Counted from the stretch's first letter, positions 1 to 8,910 are shown. The stretch is DNA of 63,199 nt from Lentisphaeria bacterium (GCA_017450705.1 JAFSTC010000045.1:1-63199); one strand, 5' to 3'. Numbers and translations are program-made. The notes: generated by a model from the letters alone, not told the origin.

Positions 1-291
1 CCCCTCCTTTTGTTCCTTCCCGCGGCGAGCGCGGATCTCGGGGTAATTCCCTTCTGAAGTTGCGCGCCTGCGTTCGGCCGGGCGATGCCCGGCCTCACTC
101 GCGGCTTACTGCTCGACCTACGTTCATCTGCGCTCAAATACTTGAGCGCATCCGGCTGCCCTTCGGTTGCCGGTTCATTCACATTCGGTCTGCGCGCTCG
201 CGGGCGACCCGCTCGCGTCCCGTGGGCAAAGTGTGCCGTTGAGACGTTCTTGTTCCGTCACCTACCCGCATGGGGGAACAGAGCCTTTTTT
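1..291. other. Intergenic region rich in perfect hairpins
   Basis: I see no convincing gene here: the open frames are arginine-rich and look like frames opened by high GC. The stretch holds several perfect stem-loops. These are an 8-bp stem at 76-83/87-94 with a 3-nt loop, an 8-bp stem at 130-137/142-149 with a 4-nt loop, and GCGGG/CCCGC near 200-212. A bulged hairpin at about 252-280 is followed by eight T at 286-293, as expected of a plus-strand intrinsic terminator. It could be a structured RNA, a repeated extragenic element or the 3' region of a gene outside the window. Confidence 0.4.
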
Positions 292-1137
292 TTATTTCGC
301 CCAGCTTTGGAGTTGCGCGATCTCTTCGGGCCACAGGTCGGGATCGACCGTTTCGAGAATGAGCGGGATGCCGTCGAAACGGGGATCCTTCATCAGGCGC
401 TCGAAAACGCCCCAGCCCAAAGTCCCCTGCCCCAGACTTTCGTGGCGGTCCAAGTGACTGCCCGCGCCCGCCTTTGCGTCGTTGAGGTGCATCCCCTTCA
501 GATACCGGAACCCGATCAGCCGGTCGAAATCGCGCCAGACCTTGTCGAAAGAATCGGGCGAGACAAAATCGTACCCGGCGGCGAAGGCGTGGCAGGTGTC
601 GATGCAGACGCCCACCCGGTCGGGCAGACCCACCTGTTCCAGCATGTCGGCAAGTTGTTCGAAACTGTATCCCATGTTGCTCCCCTGCCCCGCCGTGTTT
701 TCGAAGACCGCGGTGACGCCGGGAACGCGCTCCAGAGCCTCGCGGACGCTGGAAGCGATGATGGAGATATCCTCCTTCTCGTCCACCAGGCGCAGATGAC
801 TGCCGGGGTGGAAATTCATCCGGTCAAGCCCCAGCGCGGCGCAGCGCTCCAATTCGTCGACGAAGGCCTCGACGCTCTGGCGGCGCTTGTCGGGATCCGG
901 CTGGCCCAGATTGATGAGATACCCGTCGTGGGGCAGGATCGTGCCCGGCGCGTACCCGCATTCGGAACAGTTCTTTTTGAACCGCGCGACGGACTCCTCC
1001 GAAAGCGGCGGCGCGCTCCACTGACGCTGATTTTTGACGAACAGCGCAAAGGCCGTCGCCCCGATGGCCCGGGCGTTCAGCGGCGCGTTCTCCACGCCGC
1101 CCTGAGCGCTCACGTGCGCTCCGATATACTTTTTCAT
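292..1137 (-). CDS. nfo: Endonuclease IV (AP endonuclease)
   Basis: A 281-residue protein of the Nfo/EndoIV TIM-barrel family. It would cleave the backbone 5' to abasic sites in base-excision repair, using a three-metal (usually zinc) centre. Length and motifs are canonical: the N-terminal KYIGAHVS strand, the NFHPGSH segment, ENTAGQG with its metal-binding Glu, CIDTCHAFAAGYD, and HLNDAK followed by DRHESLGQG. The start has a strong GGGGGGAG Shine-Dalgarno sequence. It lies 30 nt downstream of the PD-(D/E)XK-like gene and is probably the last gene of the bat operon. There is no sign of damage. The family call is firm. Confidence 0.96.
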   Translation of the reverse strand: MKKYIGAHVSAQGGVENAPLNARAIGATAFALFVKNQRQWSAPPLSEESVARFKKNCSECGYAPGTILPHDGYLINLGQPDPDKRRQSVEAFVDELERCAALGLDRMNFHPGSHLRLVDEKEDISIIASSVREALERVPGVTAVFENTAGQGSNMGYSFEQLADMLEQVGLPDRVGVCIDTCHAFAAGYDFVSPDSFDKVWRDFDRLIGFRYLKGMHLNDAKAGAGSHLDRHESLGQGTLGWGVFERLMKDPRFDGIPLILETVDPDLWPEEIAQLQSWAK

Positions 1138-1167
1138 ACAAACTCCCCCCTTATGATTATTCTTCCG

Positions 1168-2034
1168 TCAAGTTGTCTTTTCTTCGGCGCAGAAGGTTTT
1201 GAACTGGCATCCGGCGCAGACGCTTCCCCGCGTCGGCGGAAAGTCGGCGATGGTGACGAAGCCCTCCATCTCGGCCTCCTTCATGGCGCTGATGGTGAGG
1301 CGGATCTCTTCGAGACTTGCGCTGACGGAGGGCAGCGCATCCAGTTCCCGCAGCTGGAACTCCCCGTCGAGATAGAGTGACTTGACCCGGGCGGGATCCC
1401 GCCCCAAATCATTGTACGCCCACATTCTGTGGAGACAGGAGATCAACTCGCCGTCGTCGTCGGTCGCGTTGCTCTCGAGGACCCACAGCTCGCCGTGCCT
1501 GACCAGCGCCAGCACCGGGACGAAGTAGCAGTCCAGCTCCATGAACTTCACCCGCTGGGGACGGTCGACCGGACGGCGGTCGTACGCGGGAACGAGGTCG
1601 ATCCTGTTCCAGAAATTTTCCTCCGTCCGGAGCGCGGCGCAGCGGACCTCCTCCGCGAGGCGGTCGGCCAGCTCTTTGACATTCCCGCTCCCGCGGTCGA
1701 TCCCCTCGACGAGCAGCGGCGCCGTCTCGCCGTAAAGCAGCATGTCGTTCACATCGCGCCTGAGACGCGAAACGGCCCGCTGGACAAGAGAGCCGTGTTC
1801 CGAACTTGAAAACGCCTCGTGCAAAGTCTGACACAGCACGATCCGGACGAACGACCGGGGCGTCACGCGCCTGTCGAGGGCGAAGGCCCGGCGGCACAGG
1901 GCGTCGTCACAGCCCCGGCGCCCCAGCCGGGAAGCAATGTAGTGGAGAAAATACCTGCGGCGGCACTGACGCCAGTACCGCCGTCTGCGGCAGCTCCAGA
2001 AAAAGGGAAGGCTTCTGATCTCTTCGGGCGTCAC
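1168..2034 (-). CDS. Degenerate PD-(D/E)XK-like protein with Fe-S type cysteines
   Basis: A 288-residue protein starting at GTG 2034, which overlaps the stop of the BatD-BatE gene (GTGA overlap, so translational coupling is likely). Residues 18-35 (YWRQCRRRYFLHYIASRL) resemble the opening helix of RecB/AddB/Cas4-type nucleases. The C-terminus has a CxxCx5C cluster that, with Cys24, would match the 4Fe-4S staple of AddB and Cas4. In the nuclease core the expected Asp strand is followed by VLESN, where the family usually has a D/E-x-K triad, so the catalytic Lys seems absent. It is probably a non-catalytic or altered nuclease fold. The family placement is inference. Confidence 0.6.
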   Translation of the reverse strand: MTPEEIRSLPFFWSCRRRRYWRQCRRRYFLHYIASRLGRRGCDDALCRRAFALDRRVTPRSFVRIVLCQTLHEAFSSSEHGSLVQRAVSRLRRDVNDMLLYGETAPLLVEGIDRGSGNVKELADRLAEEVRCAALRTEENFWNRIDLVPAYDRRPVDRPQRVKFMELDCYFVPVLALVRHGELWVLESNATDDDGELISCLHRMWAYNDLGRDPARVKSLYLDGEFQLRELDALPSVSASLEEIRLTISAMKEAEMEGFVTIADFPPTRGSVCAGCQFKTFCAEEKTT

Positions 2035-4523
2035 CAGAGCCCCTCCGGGAAGACCGTCTCGATCTGCGAGGACTCCGCCCAGCCGTCCCGGCCGTTGATC
2101 TTGATGCGGCTCCAGCCGTCCCGGGACTCGATGACGCGGGCGGATCCGCCGCCGGGCAGCGTCGTTTCGACCTTGCCGCCCGCGACGGGAAGGCGCCGCA
2201 GTTTCAGCGACTTTGCGACCACCACGGCGTTGCCGCGGCTGTAGGGACCCGCCATCTGACTTGAGGCCGCGGCGGCAAAGAGCAGAAGAAGCGCAAAAGA
2301 TATGCCGCAGGCCCAGTACCGCCAGGAGGGACCGCCGAAGACGCCCCATCCCGCAAGGATGAGCAGGACCGCGGCCGCGACGGAAGCAAGAAAAATGTAC
2401 TGGTCGGGCCGGATCCTGTCGCGGCACCACACCAGAAGCTCGCCGGGCGTCGCTGTGGAGCCGACCTCGGGCTGCATCAGTTTCCGGTTGACGAGATTGA
2501 GATTTTCCAGCGTCTCGGCGTCCCACGGGGCCAGAAGCAGGGCGCGCATGAAGCAGAGCCGCGCGCGGGGCAGATCGTTTTTCATGAAATAGACGCTTCC
2601 CAGATTGTAGAGCGCGTTGGCCGACCATTTATCCCGGGTGACGAACCTTGCGTACTCCCTCTCGGCCTGTGCGTAATCACCCTTGTCGAAAGCGCTGTTG
2701 AAATCGGCCTGAAGAACAAAAGCCGACAGCGTCAGGAGGACGACGCCGTAACGCTTCAGCGCCCGGAGGAGACTGCGAATCCGCGCCGGGGTGGGTTTTC
2801 CCTCATCCGCTGCGGCGCCGGGGGCGAAGCCGGAAGCGTTCAGCGCCCGGAGCCACGCCGCAAGTTCCCGGTCATCGACCTTCTCCGCCAGTTCCTCCGG
2901 CGTGGCGCCGGGGGACAAGCCCATGGATTCGGCCAGAAACGGCACGGCCGTTTCGCGGACCTTCTCCGGCGAAAAATCCGCCTCCTTCAGCGCGGAAACG
3001 ACGGCTTTGCGCTGATGGTGCAATTCATTTTTTCTGCGGAAGGAAACATCGGTCCTTTCCCGCTCCCGGCGCAGGACGCGCAGTCTCAGGAAAAGTCCAC
3101 CCGCGATCCCGGCGGCCAGCGCGAGAACGATCCCCGCCAGCTGGTTGCGCAGCAGGGGCAGTTCGACGGCGCGCCCGGGCGCGTTTTTCTGGTAAAAAAG
3201 CTCCTGACGCTCCGGTGCGGGAGCTTTTTTCTCCGGTTCGACGGCGGGGGCCTTCTTCTCCTGCTCGGCGGCCGCGGGCGAGACCGCGGTCACGGCGGGA
3301 ACGGTATTTCCGGGGGAGACCGGCAGAAGCAATTCCCGGCGGCAGACGACGTAACGCCCGGCCGCGGGATCGAACACGGCAAACGCGGGCGTCAGCTTTT
3401 TCTCCCCCGTTTCGAGAGGGATGAGCGCGTATTTGATCTCGATCCTGTCGGGATGGCGCTTGACTTCTGGCGGGTAGACGCGGAATCCGGCAAGGCTCAG
3501 CGAGGGCGCCTCCAGCGTCTCGCCCCGTCCGCCGCCTGTGAGGGTCACGACCAGCTCCACGGGTTCCCCGACTCTTGCGGAGGCGCTGCCGAGTTTCACG
3601 TCGAGACGCCACGGACCCACGAGTTTCAGAAAATCGGCGCCTTCGGGCGGCGGCGGCAGCGGCAGGACATTGAGTTTGCCGCCCTCGAATTTGAAGTCGA
3701 TCCGCCGGGGGACCACACGGGCGGAGGAGGAGGCAAAGAAGCCGTCGAAAAAGTCATCGTCGAACATGCTCCGCGGCGTCCGACTCCGGCTGCGGTGGAC
3801 AATCCCCAGCGTCGCCGAAGCTTCGGGCGAGACCGTCTCGGGCTTCAGTCCGCGGAAGGCGGTTTGGAAAACGATCTCGGTGCACTCCTGATTGCCCACC
3901 ACCCGCCGCCGCTCGACGGGCGGCGCAAAGAAGCGGCTCCGCGGATTGCTTTTGGAGAAATCGGAGAGTACGCCGCTGCCCAGCCCGGTGATCTCGGGAT
4001 AGGAGAGTTCCCGCACTTCCAGCCCCGCGGGGATGAAAAGCGAGAGGACGAGGGGGATCTCCTCCCCGGCGTAGAAATCCCGGCCTCTGACGGGCACGGT
4101 CATGACGCCCGACGGCTCGGGCGCGGCAAGATCCGGACTTGCGGCCCGGTCGGACGACGACAGGACCTTGATGACCAGCTCCCGTGTCCGGGCGGTCTCC
4201 CTGCCGCAGGTGACGGTGAAAGAGGGAACGGTGATGACCCCCGGCTTCTCCGTCATGATCGGGATCGTCCGGCGAACGGATACGCTGACGGCGCCGTTGA
4301 CGAAGCTGGTCTGCGTGCTGGAGGAAATGTAATTGCGCAGCCACCGCCCGCCTGCGATCTCGGGAAGACTGAACTGCAGTGAGCCGCTTTTGTTGGAGAT
4401 GAGGATGACCTCCACAGGTTCCCCCGCCGTCACCACGGCGGGGCGGAAGATCGTCTCGATCTCGAACTTCTCCGCAAAGACCGCCAGCGGCAGAAGAAAC
4501 AACGTCAGAAAAAACTTTTTCAT
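2031..4523 (-). CDS. BatD-BatE fusion: oxygen-tolerance protein with TPR and SH3 domains
   Basis: An 830-residue protein. It has a signal peptide (about 1-17), then the BatD-like series of Ig-like beta domains in which two GEPVEVxL motifs can be seen. A membrane segment lies near residues 455-475, and a charged helical cytoplasmic region follows. After a second hydrophobic stretch near residue 600 come TPR repeats (NALYNLGSVYFMKNDLPRA), two more membrane segments and a C-terminal SH3-like domain (SLKLRRLPVAGGKVETTLPG). BatD and BatE are normally separate proteins; here one uninterrupted frame carries both. Bat proteins are aerotolerance or envelope factors of unknown mechanism. It starts 7 nt after the BatB-BatC gene, in one operon. 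Confidence 0.85.
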   Translation of the reverse strand: MKKFFLTLFLLPLAVFAEKFEIETIFRPAVVTAGEPVEVILISNKSGSLQFSLPEIAGGRWLRNYISSSTQTSFVNGAVSVSVRRTIPIMTEKPGVITVPSFTVTCGRETARTRELVIKVLSSSDRAASPDLAAPEPSGVMTVPVRGRDFYAGEEIPLVLSLFIPAGLEVRELSYPEITGLGSGVLSDFSKSNPRSRFFAPPVERRRVVGNQECTEIVFQTAFRGLKPETVSPEASATLGIVHRSRSRTPRSMFDDDFFDGFFASSSARVVPRRIDFKFEGGKLNVLPLPPPPEGADFLKLVGPWRLDVKLGSASARVGEPVELVVTLTGGGRGETLEAPSLSLAGFRVYPPEVKRHPDRIEIKYALIPLETGEKKLTPAFAVFDPAAGRYVVCRRELLLPVSPGNTVPAVTAVSPAAAEQEKKAPAVEPEKKAPAPERQELFYQKNAPGRAVELPLLRNQLAGIVLALAAGIAGGLFLRLRVLRRERERTDVSFRRKNELHHQRKAVVSALKEADFSPEKVRETAVPFLAESMGLSPGATPEELAEKVDDRELAAWLRALNASGFAPGAAADEGKPTPARIRSLLRALKRYGVVLLTLSAFVLQADFNSAFDKGDYAQAEREYARFVTRDKWSANALYNLGSVYFMKNDLPRARLCFMRALLLAPWDAETLENLNLVNRKLMQPEVGSTATPGELLVWCRDRIRPDQYIFLASVAAAVLLILAGWGVFGGPSWRYWACGISFALLLLFAAAASSQMAGPYSRGNAVVVAKSLKLRRLPVAGGKVETTLPGGGSARVIESRDGWSRIKINGRDGWAESSQIETVFPEGLW

Positions 4524-4530
4524 TTGCGCA

Positions 4531-6717
4531 TCACCAATCCTTCTGCACGGGAGCCCGGCGCATGCGGCGCATGTTCATCAACTGCTCCCGGCGCTGTTTT
4601 TCCTCGTCGTTGAGCATTTTGAGCAGCTGCTCGGCCGTCTTTCCGTCGGTTTTCTCCTGCTTCTCCCCCTCCCCCTGTTGGGGCTGGGCAGGCAATTTTT
4701 CGGGCATTTTGCCCTTTTCGTCTTTGTTTTTTCCGTCCTTTTTCTTCTCCTGCTGAGAACCCTCTTTTTTCTGCTCCTTCTTGTCGGCGTTTTCTCCGCC
4801 GAGGGCCTTGTATGCCGCGTCGAGGTGCTTCTGCTTTTTCTCCTTGTCGGTCTCCTGCCGGGCCTTGTCCAGTTCCTCACGGGCCTTCTTCGCCTGTTCG
4901 CTCAGGCGGTCCTGTTTGAGTTCGTCGGCTTTTTTCCGCAGGTCCTGAGAACTTTGCCGCGCCTGATCGATCGCCTGATCGACGGACTGCCGCTCCTGCT
5001 GTTTGTTCTGCTGCTGGTTCTGCTGCTGGTTCTGCTGCTGGTTCTGCTTCCGGTTCTGCTGATCCTTCCGGTTCTGCTGATCCTTCCGGTCCTGCTGCTG
5101 GTTTTTCTGCTGGTTTTTCTGCTGGTTCTGCTGCTGGTTCTGCTGCTGGTTCTGCTGTTTTTTCTGCTGGTTTTTGTCCCTTGCGTTTTTGGCGTCCTGC
5201 CGGGCTTTTTCCTGCTGTTTTTTCAGATCTTCGATCTGCTTCTTGAGTTCTTCGATCTTTTTCCGGTCGGCGTGGAGCTGCTGAAGATTTCCGGCGGCCT
5301 CGGCGTGGAACTCCCGAGCTTCTCCGATGGAAAGGGCCCGGGCGTAAAGCTCCTCCGCCTCGTCGAGCCTTTTTTTCGCCTCCTTGAGTTTTTCCAGCGC
5401 CGGATCGAGCTGCTGGGCCTGAAGCTGAGAACGGGCGCCGGTCACGACCGCGCGGCCGCCCATGTGCACGCCCGTTCCGATGTTGAAAAGCGAACGGGCC
5501 TGAAGACCGGAACGGTTCTCCGATCTTTTCAAAACTTCCTCGTAAAGCCGCACGGCGTCCCCGTTCCCCTTCAGCTGACGCTCGCGGGCAAGATTGTAAA
5601 GCTCCTCCGGAGTATCGGGCAGTTTCTCCTCCTGCCGGACCGCCGGAACAGCCTGCCGGTCGGCCGCGGGATTTTCCGCCGCGCCGCAAACCAGCAGCGC
5701 GGGAAGCAGAAAGATCACCATGTGTCTTGCCATCGGCCGCTCGGAAATGACGAGATACAAAAGCAGGACGGCGGCGGCAGCGATCAGTGCCAGAGGGAAT
5801 TTTTCTACGGGGATAGTCCTCACGCCGGAAGACTGCTCCGCCGTGGAGAGCGCGCGGATCCTGCGCTGGAGCGCGGCAAGTCCGGTGTCCGTAACGGTGC
5901 TGCGCACGTACATGCCGCCCGTCGCCTCGGCGGACCGGATGAGTTTCGACTCGGCCAGTTTCGTGACGATGAGCTTGCCGCTGCCGTCCCGGCGGAATCC
6001 GCCGCTGCCGTCGGGCACGGGGGCTCCCGCCTGCGGGTCACCCAGACCGACGATGAAAAGCGGCGTATGGCGCTTTTTGAGCTCTGCAAGAATTCGGGCG
6101 CTGTCGCCCTCAAGTTCGTCTCCGTCTGTGAAGAGCACGATGGCCCGGTTGGAGCCGCCGGCGGCTTTGAACGCCCGGGACGCGGCCAGAAGCGCCTGTT
6201 CCAGATTGGTCCCGCCGACGGGCACGAGATCGGGAGAAAGTTCGTCGATGTACTGCTCGAAGGCCACAGGATCCGATGTCAGCGGACACACCGTGTAGGC
6301 GGTCCCGGCAAAGGCGACCAGCCCGAAACGATCCTGCGGATCGCCCTTGACAAGCTCCCGCAGAATGAATTTGGCATGGGCGAGGCGCGAGGGGGCGATG
6401 TCCGTCGCAAGCATGCTCTTGGAAACATCGAAGAGCACCATGATGTCCCGTCCGGGCTGGGAATAGGGAACCATGCGGCTGGTCCAGTACGGACGGGCCG
6501 CCGCCGCGGCAAGAAACAGAAGGACGACGAGAAGCAGAAAGAGCCTGAATTTTCTGAGCCCTTTCGAGAGGATCACGGCATCGGGATCCTCCGCCGCGCT
6601 CCCCAGGAGAAGTTTGAGCTGTTCTCTCCTTTTTCTCCCCGCGCGGCACGCCAGAACGACGACGAGCACGACGACGGGGATCATCCACCAGAAATATTGT
6701 GGATCGTTGAAAGTCAT
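4531..6717 (-). CDS. BatB-BatC fusion: VWA-domain membrane protein with TPR and Q/N-rich tail
   Basis: A 728-residue protein. Two membrane helices (about 10-25 and 57-75) precede a von Willebrand A domain with an intact MIDAS: DVSKS at 97-101, a GGTN loop near 168-171 and TDGDE at 197-201. A third helix (307-325) follows. A second hydrophobic run after Met329 looks like a former signal peptide and leads into a TPR part (ELYNLARERQLKGNGDAVRLYEE) typical of BatC. The remainder is a very hydrophilic K/Q/E-rich region with a Q/N tract. BatB and BatC are normally two genes. An internal start at 5733 cannot be excluded. It has its own promoter at 6795-6822. Confidence 0.85.
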   Translation of the reverse strand: MTFNDPQYFWWMIPVVVLVVVLACRAGRKRREQLKLLLGSAAEDPDAVILSKGLRKFRLFLLLVVLLFLAAAAARPYWTSRMVPYSQPGRDIMVLFDVSKSMLATDIAPSRLAHAKFILRELVKGDPQDRFGLVAFAGTAYTVCPLTSDPVAFEQYIDELSPDLVPVGGTNLEQALLAASRAFKAAGGSNRAIVLFTDGDELEGDSARILAELKKRHTPLFIVGLGDPQAGAPVPDGSGGFRRDGSGKLIVTKLAESKLIRSAEATGGMYVRSTVTDTGLAALQRRIRALSTAEQSSGVRTIPVEKFPLALIAAAAVLLLYLVISERPMARHMVIFLLPALLVCGAAENPAADRQAVPAVRQEEKLPDTPEELYNLARERQLKGNGDAVRLYEEVLKRSENRSGLQARSLFNIGTGVHMGGRAVVTGARSQLQAQQLDPALEKLKEAKKRLDEAEELYARALSIGEAREFHAEAAGNLQQLHADRKKIEELKKQIEDLKKQQEKARQDAKNARDKNQQKKQQNQQQNQQQNQQKNQQKNQQQDRKDQQNRKDQQNRKQNQQQNQQQNQQQNKQQERQSVDQAIDQARQSSQDLRKKADELKQDRLSEQAKKAREELDKARQETDKEKKQKHLDAAYKALGGENADKKEQKKEGSQQEKKKDGKNKDEKGKMPEKLPAQPQQGEGEKQEKTDGKTAEQLLKMLNDEEKQRREQLMNMRRMRRAPVQKDW
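4996..5176. repeat. Q/N-coding trinucleotide-rich tandem repeat
   Basis: Imperfect tandem repetition of a unit reading CTGCTGGTT on the plus strand. It encodes runs of Gln-Gln-Asn, Gln-Lys-Asn and Arg-Lys-Asp-Gln-Gln in the BatB-BatC fusion. The repeat stays in frame and is interrupted by Lys and Arg codons. The segment is prone to slippage, so repeat number may differ between strains. Confidence 0.9.
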
Positions 6718-6794
6718 GACAAGAGCCTCCTCATTTTCCGGAACTTACTCCCGGCCGGAAACCGAATTCCGGAGCCTTTTCCTCTGAGAGAAAC

Positions 6795-6822
6795 AATATA
6801 CTCAGTTTCCGGAAAAAATCAA
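6795..6822 (-). promoter_or_regulatory. Sigma70-type promoter of the bat-nfo operon
   Basis: Read on the minus strand: TTGATT (6817-6822), a 16-nt spacer, TATATT (6795-6800). It lies about 80 nt upstream of the BatB-BatC start and just past the stop of the MacB-like permease. This separates the two minus-strand operons. Confidence 0.65.
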
Positions 6823-6826
6823 GTCT

Positions 6827-8185
6827 CTACTCATACCGGAGCGCTTCGATGGGATCCAGCTTCGAGGCCTTCCACGCGGGGTAAAAACCGAAAATGACGC
6901 CAACCGCGGCGGAGACGATCACTGCGGACACGACGGCGCCGGGACTGGACTCGATGGGCCAGTTCAGCTGGCTTTCGACCAGCAGGGCCGCACCGTGCCC
7001 GAGAATGATCCCCGTGAAACCGCCCACGAGGCAGAGGACGATGGACTCGATGAGGAACTGTTTGAGGATATCCCGGGATCTTGCGCCGACAGCCATGCGC
7101 AGCCCGATCTCCCGGGTCCTCTCCGTGACCGAGACCAGCATGATGTTCATGATGCCGACGCCCCCGACGACGAGAGAGATCAGCGCCACGACCAGCAGCA
7201 GATTGGTCATCACCGTGGAGGTGTTGTTCAGCATCTTCATGAAATCCGCCGAATTGCGGATCCGGAAATCGTCCTCCTGACTGGCCTTGAGCCGGTGGCG
7301 TTCGCGCAGCAGGCGTGTGACCTCGCGCACCGCGTCGGACACCTTGTCGGGCGACACGGCGGAAAAGAGGATCTGATCGATGTAGGTGAAACGCGGGACC
7401 AGCAGTTTGTCTTTGGTCAGACTGCTGTCCTGCTCCGGGTAAAGCGCGACGCCGGAACCGGAAAAGAGTTCTCCGGGGGTCGACGCAGCCGTCCGGGAGG
7501 TGCTCGTCGCCGATCCGCTGCGGCGGCCCGTGACGCGCATGCGGACGGCCGTCCAGGGCGCGAGGACGACGTCGTCCTCATCCATGCCCATCATATTGGC
7601 GCCTTTCGTCTTCAGAACGCCGATGACTTTGAATGTGGAATTGCGGATCCTCATTTCGCAGTCGAGCGGCGATCTGCCGCCGAAAAGCTCCCTGACGATG
7701 GTGCTGCCCACGAGGCACACCCGGGCGTTGCGCTCCACCTCGCGCTCGGAGAAGAAACGCCCCTCCTCCAGCTCCCAGTTGCGGATCTTCATGTAGTCGG
7801 GACTCACGCCGTACATCTGCGAGGGGACCCAGTTGTTGTTGCCGAAGATCACCTGGATGCTCCCGGCACGCACGATGGGCGAATAATGGGCCACCGAAGG
7901 ACACTCCCGGCCGATGGCTTCGGCGTCCGCCGGGGTCAGGGACACCGCCGTCCCCGCTCCCTGGCTCACGCCTCCGGGCCGCATCCAGCCCGGCAGAACG
8001 AGAACGGAGTTGGCCCCCATCTTCTCGATGGAACGCCGGATGGACGTGGAGGAGCCGTTGCCGATCTCCATCATCGTGATGACCGCGGCGATGCCGATGA
8101 CGATGCCGAGGGTCGTCAAAAGCGCCCGGGAGGGATTTCTCATCAGCGCCCGGAGGGCGACTTTCACCGTGTTCCACAAACTCAT
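6827..8185 (-). CDS. MacB-like ABC transporter permease
   Basis: A 452-residue permease. One N-terminal membrane helix (about 20-40) is followed by a large periplasmic domain (about 45-310). Three C-terminal helices carry the FtsX/MacB signature (VGGVGIMNIMLVSVTERTRE, RMAVGARSRDILKQF). The start is ATG 8185, which overlaps the ATPase stop (ATGA), so the pair is translationally coupled. With the ATPase and the MacA-like adaptor it should form a tripartite mechanotransmission exporter for a peptide, lipid or macrolide-like substrate. An outer-membrane TolC partner is not in the window. A Ser/Thr/Arg-rich insert near residue 220 is unusual. Confidence 0.9.
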   Translation of the reverse strand: MSLWNTVKVALRALMRNPSRALLTTLGIVIGIAAVITMMEIGNGSSTSIRRSIEKMGANSVLVLPGWMRPGGVSQGAGTAVSLTPADAEAIGRECPSVAHYSPIVRAGSIQVIFGNNNWVPSQMYGVSPDYMKIRNWELEEGRFFSEREVERNARVCLVGSTIVRELFGGRSPLDCEMRIRNSTFKVIGVLKTKGANMMGMDEDDVVLAPWTAVRMRVTGRRSGSATSTSRTAASTPGELFSGSGVALYPEQDSSLTKDKLLVPRFTYIDQILFSAVSPDKVSDAVREVTRLLRERHRLKASQEDDFRIRNSADFMKMLNNTSTVMTNLLLVVALISLVVGGVGIMNIMLVSVTERTREIGLRMAVGARSRDILKQFLIESIVLCLVGGFTGIILGHGAALLVESQLNWPIESSPGAVVSAVIVSAAVGVIFGFYPAWKASKLDPIEALRYE

Positions 8186-8886
8186 TTTCCGCCCTCCTTC
8201 CCGTTCAGGTAGTCCTCTTTGATCTCGCCGTCGGAGATGCGCACCACCCGCCGGGCGAAGGCGGCGATCTCGAGCGAATGCGTCACCAGGATCACAGTGA
8301 TGCCCTGGGCGTTCAGGCTTCCGAACATCGCCATGACCTCCTCGCTGGTATGGGAATCGAGGTTGCCGGTAGGTTCGTCCGCGAAGAGGACCGGCGGATG
8401 ATTGATGAGCGCCCGGGCGATGGCGACGCGCTGCTGCTGCCCGCCCGAGAGCTGCGAGGGATAGTGACCGACCCTGTCGGCCAGACCGACCTTTTCCAGC
8501 GCGGCCAGCCCCCGTTTGCGGCACTCTTTGGCGCTCAAGTCGCCGGCGGTGTAAGAGAGGGGCATGATGACGTTCTCGAGGGCGCTCGTCCGGGGCAGAA
8601 GATTGAAGCTTTGGAAAACGAATCCGATCTTTCTGTTCCTGACGACCGCGCGACGGTCCCCGGAAGCGCGGCCCAGTTCCTCACCCTCGAAAAAGTAGTC
8701 GCCCGCCGTCTGACGGTCAAGACAGCCGAGGATGTTCATCAGGGTGCTCTTGCCCGAGCCCGAAGCGCCCATGAGCGCCACGTAATCCCCCTTGTCGATG
8801 TCCAGGGTGATGCCCTTCAGGACGGGAACGTCCATCTCGCCGAGGAAATAGGTTTTGGTGATGTTGCGCAGTTCGATAAGCGGCAT
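8182..8886 (-). CDS. MacB/LolD-type ABC transporter ATP-binding protein
   Basis: A 234-residue ATPase. It has Walker A (GASGSGKST, about 40-48), a Q-loop (FVFQSFNLLP), the signature LSGGQQQRVAIARAL, Walker B with its catalytic Glu (VLFADEPTGNLD) and the H-loop (VTHS). The order and length match LolD/MacB-type ATPases of exporters. In many organisms MacB is one fused protein; here ATPase and permease are separate, as in the YknY/YknZ arrangement. It lies 24 nt downstream of the MacA-like gene and overlaps the permease by 4 nt. Confidence 0.95.
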   Translation of the reverse strand: MPLIELRNITKTYFLGEMDVPVLKGITLDIDKGDYVALMGASGSGKSTLMNILGCLDRQTAGDYFFEGEELGRASGDRRAVVRNRKIGFVFQSFNLLPRTSALENVIMPLSYTAGDLSAKECRKRGLAALEKVGLADRVGHYPSQLSGGQQQRVAIARALINHPPVLFADEPTGNLDSHTSEEVMAMFGSLNAQGITVILVTHSLEIAAFARRVVRISDGEIKEDYLNGKEGGK

Positions 8887-8910
8887 TTGCAGAAGTTCTC
8901 CGGAAAAAAA

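Noticed and set aside
85-1380. Long plus-strand open frame (431 codons) over nfo
   Set aside because: It is the shadow of nfo and its upstream gene on the opposite strand; the protein is low in motifs and typical of antisense frames in high-GC DNA.
4333-6897. 854-codon plus-strand frame over the Bat genes
   Set aside because: Its Leu/Val/Phe runs are the antisense of the Q/N/K-rich tract; the minus-strand frame has an intact VWA domain and a promoter.
6827-8524. Permease start far upstream inside the ATPase gene
   Set aside because: The extra N-terminus is arginine-rich shadow sequence; ATG 8185 with ATGA overlap begins the homology.
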